Positions 10,822 to 21,331 of a DNA stretch of 64,000 nt are shown one piece after another; within the stretch, counting starts at the first letter, position 1, and every line of letters starts with the position of its first letter. Below the pieces are notes generated by a model that saw only the letters and a list, made by a program, of their open reading frames with translations, had not been told where the DNA came from and ran no database searches. This DNA is from Costus lasius (lineage: Eukaryota; Streptophyta; Magnoliopsida; Zingiberales; Costaceae). The position numbers were made by a program, and so were the translations under genes. Where the stretch lies: the NCBI GenBank assembly GCA_027563935.2, contig JANVAS020000222.1:2914001-2978000 (forward strand), given 5' to 3'.

Positions 10822-12633
10822 CATGGTTAACGCATGTTTTATGATTGCTTAAGCCCTTTTGTGATCCTTGTTTGTGAATAACGCTTAGATCTTGATTACA
10901 TGCGCAAATACATGTTAAGTTGTCATAAGCGAAACTTGTATGTTTATCTTGGCGCATGTATGTTGGCGCTTTTTAATTGTTGTTGTTTTATCAAAACTAT
11001 TATAACATGCGCGACTCACTAGATCTAAGGCCTTGCAATAAACCCTTAGACGGGTTATTAGGGTTGAAGTCACCCCCTTGGTTAGATCCAAAAGTCTAAT
11101 CAGACCATCTGACAGCCTTGATGGGTTGACCAGGTAGCACCTGTGCGCAAGCACGTGGTGGCTACAGGTCGGCTGCAGACAGGCGTGTAGCGATGTCTGA
11201 TTGAGACAACCTATGAACGCACATGAGTTAGGCCCGGGCTCACACCCGCTTGCCAGACCTCATTGTGGCTGTTCAGCCCTGGCGCATGCATGGTTGACCT
11301 TATGGTCGACTCAAGTCAGTTAGGACTTGGTGCATGTAAGGGCAGTGGATCTGACTAGGTTGGATGAGTGGATCCCTAGTAATGGACCGTTGTAAGGTTG
11401 TAGGGCATATAAGCAAAATAAAATTGATGCCCATGGGGTTTTTCAAAAATTTTATTTTAATGACTGGATCACATGATGATTGATGCCATGTGTTTGTCTA
11501 TTTATTCTTATGTGGGCTGCCCATGTTAATTCTGTGCTGTGCTGGGGCCTGCGTGCCTGTATTAATTTTGTAAATTAATTTTATATTGTGATCTGCGAAT
11601 CACATTGCTTTTAATTTATAAAATGTAATTGACCTGCGTGTCAATCTTGTCTAGATAGTTAAATTTGTAATTTAATTAGACAAGAGCACAGAGCACACTT
11701 GGCAGAGGCGCATGCAGCAGTGGCTAGACCAGGTGGGACCAGGGTTCGACTCTGGGACCAGGCGCATTTACCTGGTGGGCGCACCTGAGCTGCAAATGGC
11801 TCTTGGGCCCTGGTTTGGGCCAGATGAGCAGCAAAAGCCCCATGAAGCAAAAGCAAGTAAAGACTTAAGTTAGGTTAAGGTCTTACTTAGGCTATGGGCT
11901 TTTACCACATAAGATCCATGCTTTCTTTTATTGCTTATATAAGTAGAACAGCATGTTTTAATTTATCTTCTGCTATCACCATAGGAATTGCATGATAGTG
12001 AGGAAGATAAAAGACCGTTAAAATCCAACGCTAAAATATCAAGCTCGTAAGCCTTCTGACGCGAAACCTCACTGTTCTGACTATCGTTGGAGCCGTGTTG
12101 TACCCACTCAGTGGGCACGTCCATCTATCTTCAGACGGTGCGGGATTACACCTGCGTGTTACAGAGTAGGGATTTATCCCTTCTCGTTGCTCAGCATAGC
12201 ACGTGGTGGTCCAGGGAGTAGGTCGGGTCAGCTTGACCATGTAGGCTACATATGTGGCGCATATGGTAGCACATGGGGGCAGCCATCTGTGGGGTCAGAG
12301 ATTGTGTTGTACCAACTCAGTTGGCACAGTCTGCTGGACTGCCCAGATGAAGGGGAATCGCACGGGTTGGTGATTGGCAGGGACTGCCTACCAGAGATTA
12401 GTGCTTGTACTCTCTGTGCATCTTATCTCGCCTGAGCGGGACGCGAAGACCAAGTATGAAATCTGGATCCCATCTCACTAAAAGAGTGTTTACTCTTTCG
12501 GACTGTTTAATGGATTTTTCAGTCAGATAAAATAGTGAGAAAAAGAATCTTTCTTAAGTCCTGATTGATTCTTAACATTGATACTGACCTTGCTGTTCTT
12601 GCATTGTTGTAGATACCTGCAGAAACGAACACC
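10822..12633 (+). other. Copia-C leader, 1.8 kb, non-coding and structured
   Basis: A long stretch separates the PBS from the gag ATG, with no sustained reading frame. It aligns over its length with the leaders of copia-G (54696-56510) and copia-H (63556-64000 visible). It contains two similar hairpins (12103-12115 and 12312-12324) in the gag-proximal 600 bp, and a CCTGAGCGGGACGCGAAG block shortly before gag. Leaders of LTR elements usually hold RNA packaging and dimerisation signals; that role here is inference. Confidence 0.7.
12103..12324 (+). promoter_or_regulatory. Pair of covarying hairpins in the copia-C leader
   Basis: The first hairpin is CCCAC-TCA-GTGGG (12103-12115) and the second CCAAC-TCA-GTTGG (12312-12324). 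The 5-bp stem differs by a compensated C:G to A:T change, the loop is the same, and the flanks agree (GTGTTGTA before, CAC after). Both are kept in copia-G (55214-55226 and 55005-55017). A candidate packaging or dimerisation element; function is inferred. Confidence 0.55.
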
Positions 12634-15600
12634 ATGAACTTCAATGTGCGATCCCTACTGGAAAGGGAGAAGTTTGGTGGGCCGAACTTCTCTGACTGGT
12701 TTGGACACCTTAAGATTGTTCTTAAGGCAGAGAGGAAACTGTATGTCCTCGAGACGGCTATACCGCCTCAGCCCGCTCCGAACGCCGCAAGGGCGGTTCG
12801 GGAAGCCTATGAAAAGCACGTCAATGATAGCATTGATGTCGCTTGCCTGATGTTAGCGTCTATGACGCCACCGCTGCAGCGTCAGCATGAGGATATGTCG
12901 GCTATAGAGATTATAGCGAAGCTCAAGATGCTGTATGCTGCACAGGCAAGGACTGAACGCTATAATTTGACGAAGCTCTTCTTTCAGAGCAAACTGGCTG
13001 AAGGGAGCCCAGTGGGAGCTCACGTGCTCAAGATGATTGGGCACAAGGAGGCTCTAGAGAAACTGGGGCATACCATCAATCAGGAGCTTGCTGTAGATAT
13101 TATTCTGCAGTCTCTCCCGCCCTCTTTCGATGCGTTCATTATTAATTTTAATATGAACAAAATCGATTGTACTCCGGCAGAGCTGTTGAATATGCTCCTC
13201 ACTACTGAGGAGACTCTGAAGGGAAAGCCTTCGACCTCTGTCTTAATGGTTCCTTCCAGGAACAAGAAGAAGGGGAAGAAGGGCAAAGCCCCTGTCAAGA
13301 GTTACAGCAAGGCTCTGAAGCAGAAGGTGAAGCGGTCCAAGGAATACAGGTGTTTCCACTGTGGCCAGCTGGGTCACTGGAAAAAAGACTGTAAAGCGCT
13401 CCAAGGAGATAAGAGGGGAAGCATCGCTTCTGGCTCAGGTATTTACGTGACTGAAGTCATGTTTTCATCTTCTTCTATATCATGGGTGTTGGACACTGCA
13501 TGTGGAGTTCACATTTGTTCAAATGTACAGGAACTCAAGAGAAGAAGACAGGTGGGACAGCATGAGGTGGACCTACGCATTGGAAACGGGGCACGGGTTG
13601 CTGCTGTTGCTGTAGGAGACTATTTCATTTCTTTACCATCTGGAATTGTATTGGAACTAGACAATTGTTACTTTGTTCCCAGTATTACTAAAAATATTAT
13701 CTCCATTCCTACTCTTGTCAGGAAGGGATTTTCCTTTGAATGCAATATTTCAAAGTGTGTTTTATCTTTTGATAATATTGTTTATGCAACTGGTTCAATT
13801 AACAATGGGTTATACATGTTGGACATGGAATGTTCTATACAAAATATTGATAATAAGAAAGCCAAGTATGCTGATGACAGCACCTTGTTATGGCATAGTC
13901 ATTTAGGCTATATTAACGAGAAACGCATTAAGCGGTTGCATGATCATGGACTGCTGGGATCATTCTCCTATAAGGAGATTGATACATGCAAAGCTTGTTT
14001 GATGGGTAAAATGACGAAGTCACCTTTTCATCACAAAGGTCAAAGGGCTTCAGGTTTACTTGACCTTATACACAGTGATGTGTGTGGGCCATTTAGTAAA
14101 CATGCCAGAGGTGGCTATCAGTACTTCATTACCTTTACTGATGATTTCAGTAGATATGGGTATGTCTATTTAATGAGACATAAGAGTGAATCTTTTGACA
14201 AGTTCAAAGAGTTCAAGAATGAAGTACAAAATCAGCTAGGCCGAAATATCAAGGCACTTCGCTCAGATCGAGGTGGAGAATACCTAAGTCATGCGTTTAC
14301 TGACTATTTAAAGGAGTGTGGGATTATCTCACAGCTCACTCCGCCAGGAACACCGCAATGGAATGGTGTGTCCGAGAGGAGAAATAGAACGTTACTTGAT
14401 ATGGTTCGTTCTATGATGAGTCAGGCTACTCTATCTTACTCCTTTTGGGGTTTTGCACTGGAAACAGCTGCAAAAGTACTAAACCGAGTGCCATCCAAGG
14501 CCGTTTCAGAGACGCCATATGAATTATGGTATGGGAAACAGCCAAGCTTGACGTTTATAAGGATCTGGGGCTGCGAGGCTTATGTCAAAAAGCTCGCCTC
14601 TGGGAAACTAGAGAGCAGATCTGACAAATGCATCTTTGTCGGTTACCCTAAGGAAACTAAGGGTTATTATTTCTACGATCCCAAAGAGAACAAGGTTTTT
14701 GTTGCTCGGACGGCCATATTTCTTGAGAAGGAGTTTCTTCTGCAAGAGGCCAGTGGGAGAGATATAAAGCTGGATGAGAATCTAGAGGAAGGACAAAGTG
14801 ATCAAGCAGAGTTGGATGAGCCTGAGCCGGTAGAACAGGTTATTGAACAACCTGAGGCTCAGATATCACGGGAACCGCGAAGATCGGGAAGGATCCGTCG
14901 ACAGCCTGAGCGCTATGACGGAGTCTACATCATTGATAATGATGAACCCCTCACTTATGCGGATGCGGTCAGTGGACCGGAGTCAGCGAGATGGCTTGAA
15001 GCTATGCGCGCCGAGATGGACTCCATGTCAGATAACCAAGTTTGGGATTTGGTTGATCCGCCTCCGGGAGTAATCCCTATAGGCTGTAAATGGATCTTCA
15101 AGAAGAAGATTGACATGGATGGTAACGTAGTTACCTATAAAGGCAGGCTTGTTGCGAAAGGTTTCAAACAAATCTACGGGATAGATTATGATGAAACTTT
15201 CTCACCTGTAGCCATGTTTAAGTCTATTCGGATTCTTTTCGCGATAGCTGCATATTATGATTATGAGATCTGGCAAATGGATGTGAAAACAGCTTTCCTT
15301 AATGGAAATCTGGATGAGGATGTGTACATGACACAACCTGAGGGTTTCACTGATCCATCAGATCGTCATAAGATATGCAAGTTAAAGAAGTCTATTTATG
15401 GACTTAAGCAAGCATCAAGAAGCTGGAACATTCGTTTTGATGAATCAGTCACTGAATTTGGTTTCATCAAGAACGAGGATGACCCATGTGTATATAAGAG
15501 GTTTAGTGGGAGCGTGATTACTTTCCTAGTCCTCTACGTCGATGATATCTTGATCATTGGAAATGACATTCCTGAAATGCATGCAGTTAAGGCATGGTTA

Positions 15601-16518
15601 AGGAAATGTTTCCAGATGAAAGATTTAGGAGAAGCAGCCTATGTATTAGGTGTGAAGATCTACAGGGATAGATCTAAGAGGCTTCTCGGGCTGTGCCAGA
15701 GTACTTACATCGATAAAGTCCTGGAGAGATTTCATTTAGAGAATTCTAAACGAGGATATCTTCCAGTCAAACATGGTCTGAATCTTTCGAAGAGTCAGTG
15801 TCCACAAACACAGACTGAGAAAGATGAAATGGACAATACGCCTTATGCTTCGGCTATTGGTTCCATTATGTATGCGATGTTGTGTACTCACCCAGACGTC
15901 GCTTACGGGTTAAGCATGACCAGTCGGTTCCAAAGTAATCCAGGTCAGGCACACTGGATTGCAGTCAAGAATATCTTAAAATATCTTCGGAGGACCAAAG
16001 ATATGTTCTTGATATATGGTGGTCAGGAAGAACTCAGTATTGAAGGATATACTGACGCTTCGTTCCAGTCTGACCAGGATGATTTCCGATCGCAATCAGG
16101 CTATGTTTTTAGCTTGAATGGAGGAGCAGTGGTGTGGAAGAGTTTCAAACAGTCAACTGTTGCTGATTCCACAACAGAAGCCGAGTATGTTGCAGCCTCG
16201 GAAGCATCCAAGGAGGCAGTGTGGATTCGTAAGTTCGTGAGAGAACTTGGTGTTGTTCATTCGAGTGCAGATCCTTTGGTTATCTTCTGTGATAACACTG
16301 GAGCAATCGCACAAGCAAAGGAACCACGGTCGCACCAGAAGTCCAAGCACATACAGAGACGATTTCATTTGATCAGGGAGATCATAGATCGTGGCGAGAT
16401 CAAAATCTGCAAGGTTCATACAGATGACAATCTGGCAGACCCGCTTACTAAGCCTCTGGCGCAGCAGAAGCATGAGAAGCACTGTAATAATATGGGTTTG
16501 AGATTTCTCAACCATTAG
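12634..16518 (+). CDS. gag-pol: Copia-C gag-pol polyprotein, intact (1294 aa)
   Basis: One frame encodes the whole copia polyprotein. It opens with gag and a zinc knuckle CFHCGQLGHWKKDC (C240, C243, H248, C253), then a protease with VLDTACG (Asp 287). Integrase follows, with D482, D545 and E581 and exactly 35 residues between the last two. RT has YVDD at 968-971, and RNase H has TDAS (Asp 1141), TEAEY (Glu 1182) and DNTG. The ATG follows GAACACC, and this start is shared with copia-G. Two oddities: the protease has D-T-A rather than D-T/S-G, a family trait here, and the integrase zinc motif reads WHSHLGYIN, with Tyr 426 where G and H have His. That single change (CAT to TAT) may weaken integrase. 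The stop lies 20 bp before the LTR. Confidence 0.95.
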   Translation: MNFNVRSLLEREKFGGPNFSDWFGHLKIVLKAERKLYVLETAIPPQPAPNAARAVREAYEKHVNDSIDVACLMLASMTPPLQRQHEDMSAIEIIAKLKMLYAAQARTERYNLTKLFFQSKLAEGSPVGAHVLKMIGHKEALEKLGHTINQELAVDIILQSLPPSFDAFIINFNMNKIDCTPAELLNMLLTTEETLKGKPSTSVLMVPSRNKKKGKKGKAPVKSYSKALKQKVKRSKEYRCFHCGQLGHWKKDCKALQGDKRGSIASGSGIYVTEVMFSSSSISWVLDTACGVHICSNVQELKRRRQVGQHEVDLRIGNGARVAAVAVGDYFISLPSGIVLELDNCYFVPSITKNIISIPTLVRKGFSFECNISKCVLSFDNIVYATGSINNGLYMLDMECSIQNIDNKKAKYADDSTLLWHSHLGYINEKRIKRLHDHGLLGSFSYKEIDTCKACLMGKMTKSPFHHKGQRASGLLDLIHSDVCGPFSKHARGGYQYFITFTDDFSRYGYVYLMRHKSESFDKFKEFKNEVQNQLGRNIKALRSDRGGEYLSHAFTDYLKECGIISQLTPPGTPQWNGVSERRNRTLLDMVRSMMSQATLSYSFWGFALETAAKVLNRVPSKAVSETPYELWYGKQPSLTFIRIWGCEAYVKKLASGKLESRSDKCIFVGYPKETKGYYFYDPKENKVFVARTAIFLEKEFLLQEASGRDIKLDENLEEGQSDQAELDEPEPVEQVIEQPEAQISREPRRSGRIRRQPERYDGVYIIDNDEPLTYADAVSGPESARWLEAMRAEMDSMSDNQVWDLVDPPPGVIPIGCKWIFKKKIDMDGNVVTYKGRLVAKGFKQIYGIDYDETFSPVAMFKSIRILFAIAAYYDYEIWQMDVKTAFLNGNLDEDVYMTQPEGFTDPSDRHKICKLKKSIYGLKQASRSWNIRFDESVTEFGFIKNEDDPCVYKRFSGSVITFLVLYVDDILIIGNDIPEMHAVKAWLRKCFQMKDLGEAAYVLGVKIYRDRSKRLLGLCQSTYIDKVLERFHLENSKRGYLPVKHGLNLSKSQCPQTQTEKDEMDNTPYASAIGSIMYAMLCTHPDVAYGLSMTSRFQSNPGQAHWIAVKNILKYLRRTKDMFLIYGGQEELSIEGYTDASFQSDQDDFRSQSGYVFSLNGGAVVWKSFKQSTVADSTTEAEYVAASEASKEAVWIRKFVRELGVVHSSADPLVIFCDNTGAIAQAKEPRSHQKSKHIQRRFHLIREIIDRGEIKICKVHTDDNLADPLTKPLAQQKHEKHCNNMGLRFLNH

Positions 16519-16521
16519 ATT

Positions 16522-16538
16522 AAGTGCAAGTGGGAGAT
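16522..16538 (+). promoter_or_regulatory. Copia-C polypurine tract
   Basis: AAGTGCAAGTGGGAGAT lies directly before the 3' LTR, with the purine-rich core GTGGGAGA. The same stretch precedes the 3' LTRs of copia-G (50794-50810) and copia-H (59648-59664). It is the expected plus-strand primer. Confidence 0.85.
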
Positions 16539-18220
16539 TGTTGGGGTATGCCCTTAAGGCTAATGTTTGAGGCCTTGGGTTTGTATCAGTATCATGTAAT
16601 AAACTGTTATGTTTATAAAGGCATGGTTATTATTCAGTTAGCTACATTGTCTGCTGCAATATATGTTCTTCTGAATAATGTCTCAAAGCTGTTCAGCTAG
16701 GCTGACAGGCAATAAAGTCCTTAGTCGATATATCTTGGTGAACATGAGACAGCCTTGATATGGTTAAGACTAATATGTGTTCTAATCTTATAGGATGCTT
16801 CGAGCATGGAATAAGATGTAGACTCATGGGTACATTGGATGTACTGGACAGACCCTACTAGGATATTCAATTGTTTGTCACAATGTGAATAATCCTTGAT
16901 TGTAACAAGTGGCACATTTCCTCTGACTTGAGATCACTTGTGTTTTCTAAATGATGATTGTCATTGTTTTGAGGTAGTTCAATATCATTTGAAACATAAT
17001 GATTATAGACTATCTTGGATGGTGAGCTTGAGTCATGTTAGGGCACTAGTGATAGACATAGGATTGCCGTCTCCTTGTTTAAGGAGTGTGATGTTCTAAA
17101 GGGGCCCCCTGGATGAGATGATTGAGAAAGTGTATGGCCATACCCAGGTGACTATGTTCATCTGATCTAATCATGCTCATCATATTGGAGTTACAAGCTT
17201 GACACGCTTGTCCAATAAGAACATCCAGTGGCAAAGGAAATATGTATGCCTAGTGAGTTGATTCACACTTGTGTTGTTTTTGGGTGTAGTCTTGGAAGAC
17301 TCTTTCCTTTATATCGGGAGACAGTGATGTGTTGCTAGATACCCCTCACTGATCGTGATGACGTGAGTTATCGTTACCGACATTTAAAGGAAACCCTCAG
17401 GGTCGCACAATTTGATGATATGGCTTACTTAAGTCAGATCGTGTGGACTGAATTATTTGGGTTCAGTTTAAAGGGATTTAATCTCTGATTGTGAGTGAGA
17501 TCTGGTCTGATCATGTTTGATTGATTAGGGCTTCAGATCGGTAAGCTTCGATCGAGAGATTGGATGCTAGATTGGTCAGATCAGGAGCATCAAGAGATTG
17601 ACGGTCAGATCAAGAACCTAAGTGTTTATTATGGTCTGGACTGAATGCTTGGCTTATTTGGTTATTGAACCGAACCAAAGTGAACCGGCTCATGGATGAG
17701 CGCATGGTTCAAGGGTGAAGAGAAGTTTGCGCTTGGGGTAAACCCATGGTCGCATGAGTGCATGAACGTGGGAGTGTTTCTATTTTTAGAAACCATGACT
17801 CCTAAACGTGACATCGCCTCACGTTACTCCTCTCTCACGCCTATTGTCGCTCCTTCCTCTCGTCGCTTGCTCATTCGAGAGTGCATGTGGTGTTGACGAA
17901 AGGAGAGGGAAGTTTTTCGCCAAGCCAAGAAAATCTCATCCCTTCCATACGAGAAGGATACTTGGACGATCCTTGCTAGCACAAGGGACGACAAGAAGAA
18001 GCTATACCTCATCTTGTGTGCGACAATTTGGAGGAGACCTCTCTTGTTCTCTTGCTTCCAAGACGCCATCTAGAAATGGCTATGGTATGGTTCTATCACT
18101 TCTATACAATTGGTTTTGTTAATCATAATACCATGCAAGATCTAGAAACCCCCTTTCCGCTGCTTTCATTCTTCATATGCGCCTATGAGTTAGGGTTTCG
18201 CCCCCTTGTGGGAACTTTCA
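16539..18220 (+). repeat. Copia-C 3' LTR (1682 bp)
   Basis: It starts TGTTGGGGTATGCCCTTAAG and ends GGGAACTTTCA, followed by the GATAC duplication and the resumed gypsy-1 pol. It has the same length as the 5' LTR, with five substitutions by eye and no indels. The gypsy-1 reading frame runs a short way into this LTR by chance, giving a false C-terminus. Confidence 0.95.
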
Positions 18221-21206
18221 GATACTGAATAGAGAAGTCATAGTCTTTGATCAACTCCATCCATCTTCTCTGTCTCATGTTCAACTCCTTCTGAGTGAAG
18301 ATGTACTTGAGACTCTGGTGGTCAGTGAACAGATCAAACTCTTGACCCAACAAATAGTGATGCCATATCTTCAGAGCAAAGACTACGGCCGCCAACTCTA
18401 AGTCATGAGTAGGGTAGTTCAACTCATACTCCTTCAGTTGTCTCGAAGCATAGGCTACCACAGAACCCTTCTGCATCAAGACACAGCCCAACCCCTTGCC
18501 TGAAGCATCCGTATAGACAGTAAACCTTTCCCCATCACTAGGAATAATGAGAATCGGTGTACTAGTCAACCTTCTCTTCAGCTCCTGAAAGCTTTCTTCA
18601 CACTTGTCATCCCAAATAAATTTGGCCTCCTTTCTGTTCAATTTAGTTAAAGGAACCGCCAGCTTGGAGAATCCCTCAACAAATCTCCGGTAGTAACCTG
18701 CTAATCCCAGGAAACTTCTGATCTCAGTAGCACTAGCCGGTCTTCCCCAATCAAGGATGGCTTGCACTTTAACTGGATCCACAGACACCCCCTGACCAGA
18801 AATCACATGCCCAAGGAAGCTGATCTTTTCTAGCCAAAACTCACACTTACTAGCCTTGGCATATAATCGGTTCTTCCTCAGAATCTCCAGCACTCTGCGC
18901 AAGTCACTGACATGATCCGAAGTAGTCCGTGAGTATACTAAGATATCATCTATAAAGACTACCACACAAGAGTCAAGCAATTCATGAAATACCCTGTTCA
19001 TCAAATCCATGAAGACAGCAGGTGCATTCGTCAGTCCAAAAGGCATAACTAGAAATTCAAAATGCCCATACCTGGTCCTGAAAGCAGTCTTAAATATATC
19101 CTCATCCTTGACCCTAAGCTGATAATACCCTGATCTCAGGTCAATCTTAGAGAACACTGTCGCTCCCTGTAATTGATCAAATAGATCATCAATTCTGGGG
19201 AGAGGATACTTATTCCTGATAGTCACTTGGTTCAGTTGCCTGTAGTCTATACACATCCTCAGAGTTCCATCCTTCTTCTTAACGAACAGCACTGGTGCTC
19301 CCCAGGGAGAAGCACTAGGCCGGATGTAACCTTTTTCCAGCAATTCCTCCAGTTGCTTCTTAAGTTCGGCCAACTCTGATGTAGCCATGCGGTAAGGAGC
19401 TCTGGAGATAGGTGCAGTACCTGGCACCAACTCAATGCCAAACTCTACCTCTCGTATTGGTGGCAAGCCTGAAAATTCTTCAGAGAACACATCAGGAAAC
19501 TCTTGTACCACCGCCATCTGAGTCAAATCAGAAGTAGAATCATCCTGCACCTTAACATGCGCAAGATAACCCTTGCACCCACTAGCAAGTAACTTCCTGG
19601 CCTGCAGGAAAGATATTACATGCGGTCCTTGGTCTGATACTAGACCTCTCACAAAAATCCGACCCCCATCGAGCAGATTCAAAGTAATTACTTTCTCAAA
19701 GCAATCCACAGTGGCATGATGTGAGGATAACCAATCCATACCTAGGATGACATCATAGTCTTGCATGTCTAAAAGGATTAGATCCACAAGAAACTCATAA
19801 CCCTCTACATGCACTACACAATCAGTACAAACAGCGTCTGTAGATAATGATTTTCCTAAGGGAGTACTTACAGACACAACATAATCTAGCACCTTAGGTA
19901 ACACAGGTAAACATGCAGCAAATTTAACAGATACAAAAGACAAATTTGCACCAGGGTCAAATAAAATGCGGGCTAACTGATCGAATACAATTAAGGTACC
20001 TTCCACGACGGATCGGGAAGCTCGTGTATCCTTCTCAGCCATGGCATAAACCCGAGTTTGGACTGTAGGCTTATCTGCGCCTCTCTGTTGCATCTCAGGT
20101 TCTTTGCAGTCCTTGACCATGTGCCCAGGTTTCTTACACCTGAAGCAAACACCATTCTTCTTATAACAGTCCTTCATTAGATGTCCCTTGAGCCCACAAT
20201 AATTACAATTCCAGTTCTCAGTGTTGCTGTTCTTTACATCCCTGGTATCCCTGGACTGCTGCAGTGCATCCCTGGACTGCTGCGGTGCCTTGTAAGAGTA
20301 AGGCTTATACCTGCTCTTCTTGTAGTCCTTATGCTTAGGGTACTTCTTACCCTTGCCGCCATTACCATACTGAGGAGCCGCCGCCTCAGCTGCAGGAACC
20401 ACCGTCACGGCCACACTAGAACTCCTCTCAGATATGTACCTCTCAATGGTGCGTGCTCGCCCAACAGTCTCAACATAAGTCTCCAAGTGCTGAGCACCAA
20501 CCTGCTCCCTAATGTCCCATCTGAGACCTCTGAGAAACTTGGTAGCCCTCCTCTTTTCAGTGTTTATCAGGTGAGGGGCATACTTTCCCAACTTAGTGAA
20601 CCGTAACTCATACTGGTCCACAGTCATATCACCCTGCTCCAGATGAATAAATTCCACCTCTCGGTCCTCCACCAAGCTATCGGGGAAGTACTTCTCATTA
20701 AATTGAGACAAGAAATAGGGCCAATTTACTGTTTCTTGTCTTTCCACAGCTAGCCTCACCACGCCCTTCCACCACTCATCTGCGTCACCACGCATCATAT
20801 AGGTGGCCAGACACAGCTTGTCCTCATCTGAGCAACGCATGACTTGAAAAATCTTGTCCAAGCATAACTGCCAGTTCTCTGCATTACTTGATTCTGAGCC
20901 CCCATAAAAAGAACTAGGACCCAGTTTCTGGAATTCACTCACAAGTGAGGCGTAGCGCCTGTGAGCGCCCTCCTGAGAGTCATCCCCCACCGCCCGAGTA
21001 GTAGTCTGGGATCTCTCTTGAGTCAACTGCTGCAAGAGCTGCTGTTGCGCTTCTTGATGCTGAGTCTGTTGCTGCAGCAGCATCTGAGCTTGCCTCTCTA
21101 TCATGGCACCCTGTTGCTGTACCATGCCTGTCAGAGCCTCAATAGCCCTTGAGAAATTCGGAGTCTGCTCATCCTCGCCGCTAGCATTTCCTCTAGTTCG
21201 CACCAT
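18221..21206 (-). pseudogene. gag-pol: Gypsy-1 gag-pol, 5' part: gag, protease, RT, RNase H
   Basis: The frame starts at ATG 21206 ([14 protein letters not shown]) and reads without a stop into the copia-C insertion. It holds a Gln-rich N-terminus (about residues 25-70), the gag core ([12 protein letters not shown] onward), two zinc knuckles ([14 protein letters not shown] from about 334; [14 protein letters not shown]) and a protease with [10 protein letters not shown] (Asp about 417). RT follows ([17 protein letters not shown] Asp about 753), then RNase H ([11 protein letters not shown]). It joins the segment ending at 7502 in frame. The protease D-P-G in place of D-S/T-G is shared by all three gypsy copies, so it is a lineage feature. 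It was intact until copia-C landed. Confidence 0.93.
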
Positions 21207-21318
21207 CTTAAGTTCCTACACACACATACCACAGTAAGGAAACAAACATAAACCTATCAGATGTCTAGCAATACACAAACATGTTTTCCCCCGAACTAAG
21301 TTTTAGCTAGCCAACTCT

Positions 21319-21328
21319 TCTGATACCA
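21319..21328 (-). promoter_or_regulatory. Gypsy-1 primer-binding site (tRNA-iMet)
   Basis: In element sense TGGTATCAGA starts three bases after the 5' LTR end (GGGATGTGACA-GAA). It matches the complement of the initiator-Met tRNA 3' end, slightly shorter than in copia. A leader of only about 110 bp separates it from the gag ATG at 21206. Confidence 0.85.
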
Positions 21329-21331
21329 TTC

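Larger units (their letters stand above)
9126..18220 (+). mobile_element. Copia-C: full-length Ty1/copia element with intact ORF
   Basis: Complete 9095-bp element in gypsy-1 pol, flanked by GATAC (9121-9125 and 18221-18225). Both LTRs are 1682 bp and differ at five positions by eye. The PBS, a 1.8-kb leader, one 1294-codon gag-pol frame and a purine tract are all present. It lies opposite in strand to its host element. Everything needed in cis is there, but one integrase zinc ligand is changed (see the CDS), so competence is uncertain. There is no extra ORF after pol and no env-like frame. Confidence 0.96.

Noticed and set aside
10283..10830. Several 66-104 codon frames at the end of the copia-C 5' LTR
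   Set aside because: They are duplicated in the 3' LTR as expected, overlap each other on both strands and have no domains.
11931..11950. TATA-like TTATATAAGTAG inside the copia-C leader as a second promoter
   Set aside because: The matching position in copia-G has changed to a different sequence, so there is no conservation to support it.
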